Of a DNA stretch of 64,000 bases, positions 8,091-18,018 are shown one piece after another. Position numbers and translations under genes: made by a program. This DNA is from Streptococcus pneumoniae. Lineage in GTDB: Bacteria; Bacillota; Bacilli; Lactobacillales; Streptococcaceae. Location of the stretch: contig JBFDTN010000001.1 in NCBI GenBank assembly GCA_040719455.1, positions 1,769,501 to 1,833,500 of the forward strand, read 5' to 3'. Below the pieces are notes generated by a model. The model had not been told where the DNA came from. It ran no database searches and saw nothing but the letters and a program-made list of their open reading frames with translations. Position 1 is the first letter of the stretch; every line of letters starts with the position of its first letter.

Positions 8091-8381
8091 CTATTTTGTC
8101 GATTTCCTTATTAAGCTGGGATACTTTTTTAGCAGCTTCACCTCTAATCTTAACTGTTCAATCTCAGGTAATTCTATCATCCCTTTACCGTAAGTATATT
8201 GTTTCCCAACTGGTTGGTAAAAGCGGTGAAGCTCATTATTTTGATACCATTTCCACCATGTGTAAATTTGACTATCATTCTTTATCCCTAGGGTTTCCAT
8301 GATAACCTTGTTGGATGTACCTGCTTTTTTCATTTCGATACAAGCTAGTTTTATGTCTGATGAATATGCTTTTTTGACCAT
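8091..8381 (-). CDS. IS3-family transposase OrfA (HTH)
   Basis: A 96-residue helix-turn-helix protein (YSSDIKLACIEMKKAGTSNKVIMETLGI, then a KYPSLIRKSTK tail). It binds the IS ends and is normally fused to OrfB by programmed -1 frameshifting. An A AAA AAG heptamer lies near its end (complement of 8124-8130); a -1 slip there continues KKVSQLNKEIDKIALIKLVEGYKVDYPIA into OrfB. Confidence 0.9.
   Translation of the reverse strand: MVKKAYSSDIKLACIEMKKAGTSNKVIMETLGIKNDSQIYTWWKWYQNNELHRFYQPVGKQYTYGKGMIELPEIEQLRLEVKLLKKYPSLIRKSTK
8124..8130 (-). promoter_or_regulatory. A6G slippery site for OrfA-OrfB -1 frameshift
   Basis: The minus strand reads CT AAA AAA G across the end of orfA. A -1 shift at this heptamer leads straight into an open frame that joins OrfB without a stop. 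This is the classic control of IS3-family fusion transposase synthesis. Confidence 0.75.
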
Positions 8382-8489
8382 AAGAAAACACTCCTAATTC
8401 TATTATAGTAGAATTAGGAGTGTTTTTCTTTGGTCTCACTTTATGGGGGCAGGGTACTTTTGTTCCAACTTCTTTCTTTTTCACTAAAA

Positions 8490-8503
8490 TGAAAACGCTT
8501 TCT
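8490..8503 (+). promoter_or_regulatory. cre (CcpA) site upstream of adhE
   Basis: TGAAAACGCTTTCT matches the catabolite-responsive element consensus. It lies about 160 bp upstream of the adhE -35 box. Confidence 0.7.
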
Positions 8504-8537
8504 AAAAAATAATGCCTATTTCCAAGAAAATAGCATT

Positions 8538-8646
8538 TTGTGAAATAAAAAACTTTCAAATTTTTTTTCACAAACTCGGATTTTAAATCCTACAAAATTA
8601 GAATTTGGAGAAAAAATTCACAAAGATTGGCTAAAAACTTTGTGAA
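8538..8646 (+). promoter_or_regulatory. Array of Rex-like half-sites upstream of adhE
   Basis: TTGTGAA occurs at 8538 and 8640 and TTCACAA at 8567 and 8617, the two halves of the Rex operator. 8616-8647 forms an inverted pair, ATTCACAAAG...CTTTGTGAAAT, around a 12-base centre. With the promoter-proximal site at 8695 this gives five half-sites in about 175 bp. The rest of the gap from 8382 shows nothing else except the IS end and cre. Confidence 0.5.
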
Positions 8647-8661
8647 ATGTACTTGAAAGTG

Positions 8662-8690
8662 TTTACAAAAAAAGAAAATTACGATATAAT
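8662..8690 (+). promoter_or_regulatory. adhE promoter
   Basis: -35 TTTACA (8662-8667), 17-base spacer, -10 TATAAT (8685-8690). The Rex-like operator begins five bases after the -10 box, covering the expected transcription start. Confidence 0.8.
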
Positions 8691-8694
8691 AATC

Positions 8695-8712
8695 TTGTGA
8701 AATAATTAACAA
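8695..8712 (+). promoter_or_regulatory. Rex-type operator at the adhE transcription start
   Basis: TTGTGAAATAATTAACAA is an 18-bp site differing from the palindromic Rex consensus TTGTGAA-N4-TTCACAA at one position. Rex senses NADH/NAD and commonly represses adhE in Firmicutes. Confidence 0.65.
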
Positions 8713-8741
8713 GGAAAAACCTTGAATCATTGGAGGAAACT

Positions 8742-11393
8742 ATGGCTGATAAAAAAACAGTAGCAACAGAAGACAAAGCTTTGGCTGCACAAAAGCATGT
8801 CGATGAGTTAGTCCAAAAAGGACTTGTTGCGCTCGAAGAAATGCGCAAATTGACCCAAGATGAAGTAGATTATATCGTAGCAAAAGCCTCTGTTGCAGCG
8901 CTTGATGCTCATGGAGAATTAGCCCTTCACGCTTTTGAAGAGACAGGGCGCGGAGTTTTTGAAGACAAGGCGACAAAGAACCTCTTTGCCTGTGAGCATG
9001 TGGTGAACAACATGCGCCATACGAAGACAGTTGGGGTGATTGAAGAAGATGATGTCAATGGTTTGACCTTGATAGCAGAGCCAGTGGGTGTGATTTGTGG
9101 AATTACCCCAACTACCAATCCGACTTCAACAGCGATTTTCAAATCCTTAATTTCCCTAAAAACGCGTAACCCAATTATATTTGCCTTCCACCCATCTGCT
9201 CAAGAGTCATCTGCTCATGCAGCTCAAATCGTGCGTGATGCAGCGATTGCTGCAGGTGCTCCTGAAAACTGTGTGCAATGGATTACTCTACCATCTATGG
9301 AGGCAACTTCTGCCCTTATGAACCACGATGGCATTGCAACAATCCTTGCCACAGGTGGAAATGCCATGGTAAAAGCAGCCTATTCATGTGGTAAACCAGC
9401 TCTTGGGGTAGGTGCAGGAAACGTACCAGCCTATGTTGAAAAATCAGCTAATATCCGTCAAGCAGCTCACGATATCGTCATGTCTAAATCATTTGACAAT
9501 GGAATGGTTTGTGCGTCTGAGCAAGCCGTGATTATTGATAAAGAAGTCTATGATGAGTTTGTAGCTGAATTCAAATCCTACCACACTTACTTTGTGAACA
9601 AAAAAGAAAAAGCGCTTCTTGAAGAATTCTGTTTTGGCGCAAAAGCCAATGGTAAAAATTGTGCAGAAGCAAAACTCAATCCAAATATCGTTGGGAAATC
9701 AGCGGTTTGGATTGCTGAGCAAGCTGGATTTAGCGTGCCAGAAGGTACGAATATTCTAGCAGCAGAATGTAAAGAAGTGGGCGAAAATGAGCCATTGACA
9801 CGTGAAAAACTCTCACCAGTCATCGCTGTCTTGAAAGCTGAATCTCGTGAAGACGGAATTGATAAAGCTCGTCAAATGGTTGAGTTCAATGGACTTGGAC
9901 ACTCAGCTGCTATCCATACTGCAGACGAAGAATTGACCAAGGAATTTGGGAAAGCCGTTCGTGCAATTCGTGTGATTTGCAACTCTCCATCTACTTTTGG
10001 TGGTATCGGGGATGTTTACAATGCCTTCTTGCCATCATTGACACTTGGTTGTGGATCTTATGGACGCAACTCTGTCGGTGACAACGTAAGTGCTGTAAAT
10101 CTCTTGAACATCAAAAAAGTAGGAAGACGTAGAAATAATATGCAATGGTTTAAAGTTCCTTCAAAAACATACTTCGAGCGCGATTCTATCCAATACCTTC
10201 AAAAATGTCGCGATGTAGAGCGGGTCATGATCGTTACAGACCACGCCATGGTTGAGCTTGGATTCTTGGAACGTATCCTTGAACAACTTGAACTTCGTCG
10301 CAATAAAGTCGTATATCAAATCTTTGCAGATGTAGAGCCTGATCCAGATATCACAACGGTCTATAAAGGTACTGAATTGATGCGTAGCTTCAAGCCAGAT
10401 ACCATTATCGCGCTTGGAGGAGGTTCTCCGATGGATGCGGCTAAGGTGATGTGGCTCTTCTATGAGCAACCAACGGTTGACTTCCATGACTTGGTTCAAA
10501 AATTCATGGATATCCGCAAACGTGCCTTCAAATTCCCAGAATTAGGGAAGAAAACCAAATTTGTGGCGATTCCAACCACTTCAGGTACAGGTTCTGAGGT
10601 AACACCATTTGCTGTTATCTCTGACAAGGCAAATAACCGTAAATACCCAATTGCAGACTACTCATTGACACCAACTGTTGCCATTGTAGACCCTGCGCTT
10701 GTTATGACTGTTCCAGACTTTATCGCAGCAGACACCGGTATGGACGTTTTGACCCATGCGACAGAAGCTTACGTTTCTCAAATGGCTAATGATTACACAG
10801 ATGGACTCGCTCTTCAAGCCATTAAATTAGTCTTTGAAAACCTTGAAAATTCTGTGAAAAATGCGGACTTTGAATCTCGTGAGAAGATGCATAATGCTTC
10901 TACGATTGCAGGTATGGCATTTGCCAATGCATTCCTTGGAATTTCTCACTCAATGGCGCATAAGATTGGTGGTAAATTCCATACGATTCATGGACGTACC
11001 AACGCTATTCTTTTGCCATACGTCATCCGCTATAATGGTACTCGTCCAGCGAAGACTGCGACATGGCCTAAGTACAATTACTATCGTGCAGATGAGAAAT
11101 ACCAAGACATCGCTAAAATGCTCGGACTTCCAGCTTCAACACCAGAAGAAGGGGTGGAATCTTACGCTAAAGCAGTTTACGAACTTGGTGAACGTATCGG
11201 TATCAAGATGAACTTCAAAGACCAAGGCATTGATGAGAAAGAATGGAAAGAAGCAGCACGCGGTCTTGCCTTCCTTGCTTATGAGGATCAATGTTCCCCA
11301 GCAAACCCACGTTTGCCAATGGTTGATCATATGCAAGAAATCATCGAAGACGCTTACTATGGCTATAAAGAACGCCCAGGTCGCCGTAAATAA
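8742..11393 (+). CDS. adhE: Bifunctional acetaldehyde-CoA / alcohol dehydrogenase
   Basis: AdhE reduces acetyl-CoA to acetaldehyde and then ethanol, regenerating NAD in fermentation; it forms cytosolic spirosomes. Residues 1 to about 440 are the aldehyde dehydrogenase domain with catalytic Cys in NGMVCASEQ (near residue 252). About 450-880 is the iron-dependent alcohol dehydrogenase with GGGSPMDAAK and the metal-binding region FLGISHSMAHKIGGKFHTIHG. At 883 residues it is full length. I start at the ATG at 8742, preceded by GGAGG at 8732; a TTG at 8730 would overlap that site. It is monocistronic, with its own promoter, cre and Rex sites and a terminator. Confidence 0.98.
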   Translation: MADKKTVATEDKALAAQKHVDELVQKGLVALEEMRKLTQDEVDYIVAKASVAALDAHGELALHAFEETGRGVFEDKATKNLFACEHVVNNMRHTKTVGVIEEDDVNGLTLIAEPVGVICGITPTTNPTSTAIFKSLISLKTRNPIIFAFHPSAQESSAHAAQIVRDAAIAAGAPENCVQWITLPSMEATSALMNHDGIATILATGGNAMVKAAYSCGKPALGVGAGNVPAYVEKSANIRQAAHDIVMSKSFDNGMVCASEQAVIIDKEVYDEFVAEFKSYHTYFVNKKEKALLEEFCFGAKANGKNCAEAKLNPNIVGKSAVWIAEQAGFSVPEGTNILAAECKEVGENEPLTREKLSPVIAVLKAESREDGIDKARQMVEFNGLGHSAAIHTADEELTKEFGKAVRAIRVICNSPSTFGGIGDVYNAFLPSLTLGCGSYGRNSVGDNVSAVNLLNIKKVGRRRNNMQWFKVPSKTYFERDSIQYLQKCRDVERVMIVTDHAMVELGFLERILEQLELRRNKVVYQIFADVEPDPDITTVYKGTELMRSFKPDTIIALGGGSPMDAAKVMWLFYEQPTVDFHDLVQKFMDIRKRAFKFPELGKKTKFVAIPTTSGTGSEVTPFAVISDKANNRKYPIADYSLTPTVAIVDPALVMTVPDFIAADTGMDVLTHATEAYVSQMANDYTDGLALQAIKLVFENLENSVKNADFESREKMHNASTIAGMAFANAFLGISHSMAHKIGGKFHTIHGRTNAILLPYVIRYNGTRPAKTATWPKYNYYRADEKYQDIAKMLGLPASTPEEGVESYAKAVYELGERIGIKMNFKDQGIDEKEWKEAARGLAFLAYEDQCSPANPRLPMVDHMQEIIEDAYYGYKERPGRRK

Positions 11394-11405
11394 GTTATCA
11401 GCCTA

Positions 11406-11431
11406 GAGTAGGGATTTCCCTACTCTTTTTT
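11406..11431 (+). terminator. adhE terminator
   Basis: Stem GAGTAGGG/CCCTACTC with loop ATTT followed by TTTTTT, about 13 bases after the adhE stop. Confidence 0.9.
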
Positions 11432-11546
11432 ATCTATAATAGCAGATATTTGTTTCATTCCATACTTATCTTATAGTCTTTTTTGAAAAAATAAAAAAAT
11501 CTAATCAAATCCTCTTGAAATTATCTGAATAATATGTTAATCTTTA

Positions 11547-11560
11547 TGTAAGGGCTTACA
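11547..11560 (+). promoter_or_regulatory. Palindrome TGTAAGGGCTTACA before the sialic acid cluster
   Basis: A perfect 6+2+6 palindrome 25 bases upstream of the esterase start. Its position suggests an operator for the cluster, but no regulator in the window is known to bind it. Confidence 0.45.
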
Positions 11561-11584
11561 AGATAAAAGTAAGGGAGATGAATA

Positions 11585-12577
11585 ATGAAAAATCCAAATT
11601 TACTAGAGGAGATGAAGACCTATCGTGGTCGCGACGAAGTTCCAACTGATTTTGACGAGTTTTGGAATCACGCGATTGCAGAATTGGCTCTCCCAGTGAC
11701 TTATCGTTTGGTTGAAAAAGCCTTTGGATTGCCAAGTGTGGATTGTTACGAGATCCAATTTGACGGGACTAATGGCGGGAAAATTTACGCCCGCATGGTT
11801 TTGCCAAAGGGAGATGAGAAAGTACCTGTGATTTTCCATTTCCATGGTTACATGGGGCGCGGTTTTGATTGGCCTGACATGCTAGCCTATACAACAGCAG
11901 GTTACGGTATGGTATCGATGGATGTGCGTGGGCAGTCTGGCTATTCGCTAGATGGTCCGAGAGATGTTCGAGGCAATACCGTGAAAGGTCAGATCATCCG
12001 TGGCGTGGTCGATGGACCAGAACATCTCTTTTATAAGGATGTTTATCTGGATATTTATAGCTTGGTAGAGCTGGTAGCTGGTTTTGATCGTGTGGATGAA
12101 GCACGCTTGTCAAGCTACGGTGGCTCACAAGGCGGTGCTTTAGCACTTGTTGCTGCAGCGCTCAATCCTCGGATTACAAATACCGTAGCGATTTATCCTT
12201 TCCTATGTGATTTCAGACGGGTGTTGGAGATTGGCAATACCAGCGAAGCTTATGACGAGTTGTTCCGCTATTTCAAATTCCACGATCCTTTCCATGAAAC
12301 TGAAGAAGAGGTCTTTGAGACACTGGCTTATATTGATGTGAAAAATCTAGCTCATCGTATCAAGGGTTCAGTTAGGATGATTACAGGACTTGATGATGAT
12401 GTTTGCTACCCAATCACCCAATTTGCCATGTACAATCGCTTGGAATGTGAAAAAGAGTACCATCTCATGCCAGAATACGCCCACGAAGGCATGTTTGTCT
12501 ATGCCAATAACAAGGTCTTTAACTGGCTGTGTGGGACATATTTTGAAAGCAAATCATTGTTTACAGAATTTAAGTAA
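11585..12577 (+). CDS. Acetyl esterase, AXE1/cephalosporin-C deacetylase family
   Basis: A 330-residue cytosolic alpha/beta hydrolase of the acetyl xylan esterase type. The nucleophile elbow is SSYGGSQGGAL (Ser near residue 181), and the catalytic Asp and His fall in GLDDDVCYP (about 271) and EYAHEG (about 300). It removes acetyl groups from sugars. Heading a sialic acid cluster, it most likely de-O-acetylates acetylated sialic acids taken up by the cell (inference from context). A RBS (GGGAG) precedes the ATG. Confidence 0.88.
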   Translation: MKNPNLLEEMKTYRGRDEVPTDFDEFWNHAIAELALPVTYRLVEKAFGLPSVDCYEIQFDGTNGGKIYARMVLPKGDEKVPVIFHFHGYMGRGFDWPDMLAYTTAGYGMVSMDVRGQSGYSLDGPRDVRGNTVKGQIIRGVVDGPEHLFYKDVYLDIYSLVELVAGFDRVDEARLSSYGGSQGGALALVAAALNPRITNTVAIYPFLCDFRRVLEIGNTSEAYDELFRYFKFHDPFHETEEEVFETLAYIDVKNLAHRIKGSVRMITGLDDDVCYPITQFAMYNRLECEKEYHLMPEYAHEGMFVYANNKVFNWLCGTYFESKSLFTEFK

Positions 12578-12676
12578 TATTCGTCAAAAATTGAAATTAG
12601 ACATTGTTAACTTGCCTAGTTAGATTTTGATAGAGTATCAGATGATTGTTAAAAAGTGGGATTCTATCCAGAAAAA

Positions 12677-12690
12677 AGAAAGCGCTTCAA
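12677..12690 (+). promoter_or_regulatory. cre-like site upstream of nanE
   Basis: AGAAAGCGCTTCAA resembles a CcpA cre site and lies 26 bases before the nanE start, so glucose repression of the cluster is likely. A clear promoter is not obvious beside it. Confidence 0.5.
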
Positions 12691-12715
12691 AAAAGCGGAA
12701 AATTAGGAGGGATTT

Positions 12716-13417
12716 ATGTCAAAATGGACAAAAGAAGAGCTCGTTAAAGCGATCCAAGGAGGGCTAATCGTCTCCTGCCAAGCTCTACCTCATGAACCTC
12801 TATATACGGAAGAGGGGGGCGTTATGCCACTCTTGGTAAGAGCTGCTGAAGAAGGTGGTGCTGTTGGTATTCGTGCCAATAGTGTTCGTGATATTGAGCA
12901 GATTAAGAAGGTAACGAATTTACCGATTATCGGAATTATCAAGCGTGATTATCCACCGCAAGAGCCTTTTATCACAGCGACTATGAAAGAAGTGGATGAA
13001 TTAGCTGTTTTGGATATTGCCGTGATTGCACTGGATTGTACGAAGCGTGAGCGCTATGATGGCTTGAGTGTGGCAGAATTTGTCAGACAAATCAAGGAAA
13101 AATACCCAGAGCAACTCTTGATGGCAGATATTAGCACTTATGAGGAAGGAATGGCAGCGGTTGAAGCTGGTGTGGATTTTGTCGGAACGACCCTATCAGG
13201 CTATACGTCTTATAGTCGTCAGGAAGATGGACCAGATCTTGACTTGATGAAGCAACTCTGTGACGCTGGTGTTGATGTCATTGCTGAGGGCAAGATTCAT
13301 ACCCCACAAGAAGCACGGGCAGTGCAGGATTTGGGTGTATGTGGTATTGTCGTCGGTGGAGCTATCACTAGACCAAAAGAAATAACCCAGCGATTTATCG
13401 CTGCATTAAAAAAATAG
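12716..13417 (+). CDS. nanE: N-acetylmannosamine-6-phosphate 2-epimerase
   Basis: NanE converts ManNAc-6-P to GlcNAc-6-P in sialic acid breakdown. The 233-residue protein is a single TIM barrel with family motifs: [14 protein letters not shown] at the N-terminus, GIIKRDY (catalytic Lys near 82), LMADIST and [10 protein letters not shown] (near residues 181-190), and [15 protein letters not shown] at the phosphate site. GGAGG lies seven bases before the ATG. The next gene, an ABC ATPase, starts 12 bases after the stop. Confidence 0.96.
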   Translation: MSKWTKEELVKAIQGGLIVSCQALPHEPLYTEEGGVMPLLVRAAEEGGAVGIRANSVRDIEQIKKVTNLPIIGIIKRDYPPQEPFITATMKEVDELAVLDIAVIALDCTKRERYDGLSVAEFVRQIKEKYPEQLLMADISTYEEGMAAVEAGVDFVGTTLSGYTSYSRQEDGPDLDLMKQLCDAGVDVIAEGKIHTPQEARAVQDLGVCGIVVGGAITRPKEITQRFIAALKK

Positions 13418-13429
13418 GGGAGATGACGT

Positions 13430-14566
13430 ATGACAACATTGAAACTCAATAATCTCTATAAACGGTATCCAAATAGCGATTTTTATTCCGTTGAGAACTT
13501 TGATTTACAAATCAAGGACAAGGAATTTATCGTCTTTGTTGGACCGTCTGGCTGTGGGAAATCAACGACTTTGCGGATGATTGCAGGGCTCGAGGACATC
13601 ACAGAGGGAGAATTGTATATCGACCAAGACTTGGTCAATGACATTGCGCCAAAAGATCGGGATATTGCCATGGTTTTCCAAAACTATGCGCTCTATCCGC
13701 ACATGACCGTGTATGATAATATGGCTTTTGGGTTGAAACTTCGTAAGTATTCCAAAGAAGATATTGACAAGCGTGTGCGTGAAGCAGCTGAAATCCTGTC
13801 ATTAACGGAATTCTTGCAAAGAAAGCCTGCTGACTTGTCAGGGGGACAACGCCAGCGGGTAGCCATGGGACGTGCCATTGTCCGTGACGCCAAGGTATTC
13901 TTGATGGATGAGCCTTTGTCTAACTTGGATGCTAAACTTCGGGTATCCATGCGTGCTGAGATCGCAAAAATCCATCGTCGTATCGGAGCAACGACCATTT
14001 ACGTTACCCATGACCAGACGGAGGCTATGACGCTTGCAGATCGTATCGTTATCATGTCTGCAACGAAAAATGAAGCAGGAACAGGTACGATTGGACGCAT
14101 TGAGCAAGTTGGTACTCCGCAAGAGCTTTACAACGAACCAGCTAACAAATTTGTCGCAGGCTTTATCGGAAGCCCAGCTATGAACTTTATCGAAGTGCAA
14201 GTGGATGGGGATAAATTGACAGACGGTGAAGCTTTCAGTGTTGGCTTGACAGAACCTCAAAAGGCATTATTGAAAGAAAAAGGCTACCAAGGTAAGAAAG
14301 TCATCCTCGGCGTTCGTCCAGAAGACATTTCTGCGGATCTCATCGTGGAAGATACTTTCCCAAGTAGTGTCGTAGAGGCTGAGGTTGTTGTCTCTGAGCT
14401 TTTGGGTAGTGATTCTGTCTTGTACTGCAAGGTCGGTAAGCAAGAAATCTCTGCTAAGGTTGAGGCAAGCCATTACTTGGCGCCAGGTTCTAAAATTCGT
14501 TTCACCATCAAGATGCCAAAAGCGCACTTATTTGATTTAGAAACACAGAAACGAATTACCTACTAA
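13430..14566 (+). CDS. Sugar ABC transporter ATP-binding protein (MsmK-like, cluster copy)
   Basis: A 378-residue ATPase of the MalK/MsmK/UgpC group. Walker A GPSGCGKSTT (about 38-47), Q-loop FQNYALYPH, signature LSGGQRQRVAMGRA (about 134), Walker B VFLMDEPLSNLD and the switch His in YVTHDQTEA are all present, followed by a C-terminal OB-fold regulatory domain. Located between nanE and satA, it probably energises SatBC. It is very similar to the separate copy at 26496-27626, including long near-identical DNA stretches, so one ATPase may serve several importers. Confidence 0.93.
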   Translation: MTTLKLNNLYKRYPNSDFYSVENFDLQIKDKEFIVFVGPSGCGKSTTLRMIAGLEDITEGELYIDQDLVNDIAPKDRDIAMVFQNYALYPHMTVYDNMAFGLKLRKYSKEDIDKRVREAAEILSLTEFLQRKPADLSGGQRQRVAMGRAIVRDAKVFLMDEPLSNLDAKLRVSMRAEIAKIHRRIGATTIYVTHDQTEAMTLADRIVIMSATKNEAGTGTIGRIEQVGTPQELYNEPANKFVAGFIGSPAMNFIEVQVDGDKLTDGEAFSVGLTEPQKALLKEKGYQGKKVILGVRPEDISADLIVEDTFPSSVVEAEVVVSELLGSDSVLYCKVGKQEISAKVEASHYLAPGSKIRFTIKMPKAHLFDLETQKRITY

Positions 14567-14704
14567 ATATGTGTTGGGACCATTATTGGTTATAAAATTT
14601 GGTGGATGCTTCTCATCATAGAAGTAAACATTAGAAAAGGGGAAGTGGTGATTTCATAGTAGAAAAGAGCTAAAACCCTATTGTCGTATCGCTGTCCTAT
14701 TTAG

Positions 14705-16051
<1,347 letters not shown>

Positions 16052-16074
16052 TTGTTGCAATTAGTCACAATCGT

Positions 16075-16103
16075 GGTTTAGAAGGTGTTGCTCCTTCTAA
16101 ACC
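16075..16103 (+). promoter_or_regulatory. Stable hairpin after satA
   Basis: GGTTTAGAAGG/CCTTCTAAACC stem (11 bp) with loop TGTTGCT and no T-tract. It may protect the 3' end of the satA transcript from exonucleases. Confidence 0.6.
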
Positions 16104-16114
16104 AACCCCACTAA

Positions 16115-16164
16115 TCCCCCTTTTTCTCTTCAATGTTTTTCGAATGAAAAAGGGGGAATTTTTA
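16115..16164 (+). terminator. Terminator or attenuator between satA and satB
   Basis: TCCCCCTTTTTC / GAAAAAGGGGGA stem with an 18-19 base loop, followed by ATTTTTAT. It probably stops a fraction of transcription after satA, leaving less satBC mRNA. Confidence 0.7.
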
Positions 16165-16290
16165 TAAAAAAGTTTAGGATATGTTGAGAAAAATGAACGA
16201 GTTTTTCAATTTTTCCAACTACATTCATCTTAAGAAGAGCGATTTTTCTGAAAAAACGCTCCAGCATTTCAAAAAGGAGAGGTGTTTAAT

Positions 16291-17178
16291 GTGAAGGTCA
16301 ACAAAATAAGAATGAGGGAAACCTTAGTTTCATATGCATTTTTAGCACCAGTTTTAGTGTTCTTTATCGTCTTTGTCTTGGCACCGATGATTATGGGATT
16401 TATCACGAGTTTCTTTAACTACTCGATGACATCCTTTACCTTTATCGGTTTGGACAACTACACACGGATGTTCCAAGATCCGGTCTTTATCAAGTCCTTG
16501 ATCAATACGATTATCATTGTTATTGGCTCTGTGCCAGTCGTCGTGCTATTTTCACTTTTTGTGGCATCTCAGACATATAGTCAAAATGCCATTGCTAGAT
16601 CCTTCTATCGTTTTGTCTTCTTCCTACCTGTGGTTACAGGGAGCGTTGCCGTAACGGTTGTATGGAAATGGATTTATGATCCGCTATCAGGGATTTTGAA
16701 CTTTGTTTTGAAATCTGGTCATGTGATTGAGCAAAATATCAGCTGGCTTGGAGACAAGCACTGGGCACTTCTTGCCATTATTGTGATTCTCTTGACGACT
16801 TCTGTTGGTCAACCGATTATCCTTTATATCGCTGCTATGGGAAATATTGATAATTCTCTTGTCGAAGCAGCGCGTGTTGATGGTGCGACAGAATTGCAGG
16901 TTTTCTGGAAGATTAAATGGCCAAGTCTATTGCCAACAACGCTTTATATCGCGATTATCACAACGATTAACTCTTTCCAATGTTTTGCGCTAATCCAGCT
17001 CTTGACATCAGGAGGACCAAACTACTCAACCAGTACTTTGATGTACTACCTATATGAAAAAGCCTTCAAGCTCTCTGAATATGGTTACGCAAATACCATG
17101 GGTGTCTTCCTTGCAGTGATGATTGCCCTCATTAGCTTTGCCCAATTCAAGATTCTTGGAAATGATGTGGAATACTAG
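16291..17178 (+). CDS. satB: Sialic acid ABC transporter permease
   Basis: A 295-residue membrane protein of the MalF/UgpA type, with about six membrane segments and the ATPase-contact EAA loop at VEAARVDGATELQVFWKIKWP. I prefer the GTG at 16291, eight bases after AAGGAGAGG, over the GTG at 16282, which overlaps that ribosome site; the ATG at 16312 would shorten a family-typical N-terminus. It forms the channel with SatC, driven by the MsmK-like ATPase. satC follows after nine bases. Confidence 0.92.
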   Translation: MKVNKIRMRETLVSYAFLAPVLVFFIVFVLAPMIMGFITSFFNYSMTSFTFIGLDNYTRMFQDPVFIKSLINTIIIVIGSVPVVVLFSLFVASQTYSQNAIARSFYRFVFFLPVVTGSVAVTVVWKWIYDPLSGILNFVLKSGHVIEQNISWLGDKHWALLAIIVILLTTSVGQPIILYIAAMGNIDNSLVEAARVDGATELQVFWKIKWPSLLPTTLYIAIITTINSFQCFALIQLLTSGGPNYSTSTLMYYLYEKAFKLSEYGYANTMGVFLAVMIALISFAQFKILGNDVEY

Positions 17179-17187
17179 GAGGTTCGT

Positions 17188-18018
17188 ATGAAAAAGAAAA
17201 AATTAACCCCATTTACAGTGATTTCAACCATCATTTTGCTCTTATTGACAGTGCTCTTCATTTTCCCATTTTACTGGATTTTGACAGGAGCCTTCAAATC
17301 TCAACCAGATACCATTGTCATTCCGCCTCAATGGTGGCCAAAAATGCCAACCATGGAAAACTTTGAACGTCTGCTTGTACAAAACCCTGCTCTTCAATGG
17401 ATGTGGAATAGTGTCTTTATCTCACTGGCGACCATGCTTTTGGTCTGTGTGACCTCATCTCTTGCAGGCTATGTTCTTGCTAAAAAACGCTTCTATGGAC
17501 AACGCATTCTCTTTGCCATCTTCATTGCAGCGATGGCATTACCAAAACAAGTTGTCCTTGTACCATTGGTGCGTATCGTTAATTTCTTGGGAATCCACGA
17601 CACCCTTGCTGCGGTAATTTTGCCGCTCATCGGTTGGCCATTTGGGGTTTTCCTTATGAAACAATTTAGTGAAAACATCCCGACAGAATTGTTGGAATCT
17701 GCTAAGATTGACGGCTGTGGCGAAATTCGCACTTTCTGGAGTGTAGCCTTTCCAATTGTCAAACCAGGATTTGCCGCTCTTGCGATTTTCACCTTCATCA
17801 ACTCATGGAATGACTACTTCATGCAGCTCGTAATGTTGACATCTCGTCAAAACCTGACCATTTCACTCGGTGTAGCAACCATGCAAGCCGAAATGGCAAC
17901 AGACTACGGACTCATCATGGCAGGAGCAGCCATGGCAGCCGTTCCAATCGTAGCCGTCTTCCTCGTATTCCAAAAATCATTCACACAAGGAATCACCATG
18001 GGAGCTGTTAAAGGTTGA
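17188..18018 (+). CDS. satC: Sialic acid ABC transporter permease
   Basis: A 276-residue MalG-type permease with six membrane segments. The EAA loop is ELLESAKIDGCGEIRTFWSVAFP. The start is supported by TAGGAGG eight bases upstream. It partners SatB. Directly after its stop is a 10-bp perfect hairpin and then a set of hairpin repeats rather than another gene. Confidence 0.93.
   Translation: MKKKKLTPFTVISTIILLLLTVLFIFPFYWILTGAFKSQPDTIVIPPQWWPKMPTMENFERLLVQNPALQWMWNSVFISLATMLLVCVTSSLAGYVLAKKRFYGQRILFAIFIAAMALPKQVVLVPLVRIVNFLGIHDTLAAVILPLIGWPFGVFLMKQFSENIPTELLESAKIDGCGEIRTFWSVAFPIVKPGFAALAIFTFINSWNDYFMQLVMLTSRQNLTISLGVATMQAEMATDYGLIMAGAAMAAVPIVAVFLVFQKSFTQGITMGAVKG

Larger units (their letters stand above)
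5086..8451 (-). mobile_element. IS3-family element (outer shell of a nested IS)
   Basis: The ends are imperfect inverted repeats: TGCACCCCAATAATGAGACC at the left and, on the other strand, TGCCCCCATAAAGTGAGACC at the right, both followed by an AAGAAAAACACT-type motif. It carries an orfA/orfB pair on the minus strand. An ISL3-type element is inserted at the very end of orfB. Without that insert the element would be about 1.24 kb, a normal IS3 size. It lies in the right end of the repeat starting at 4751. I could not identify a clean target duplication. Confidence 0.85.
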
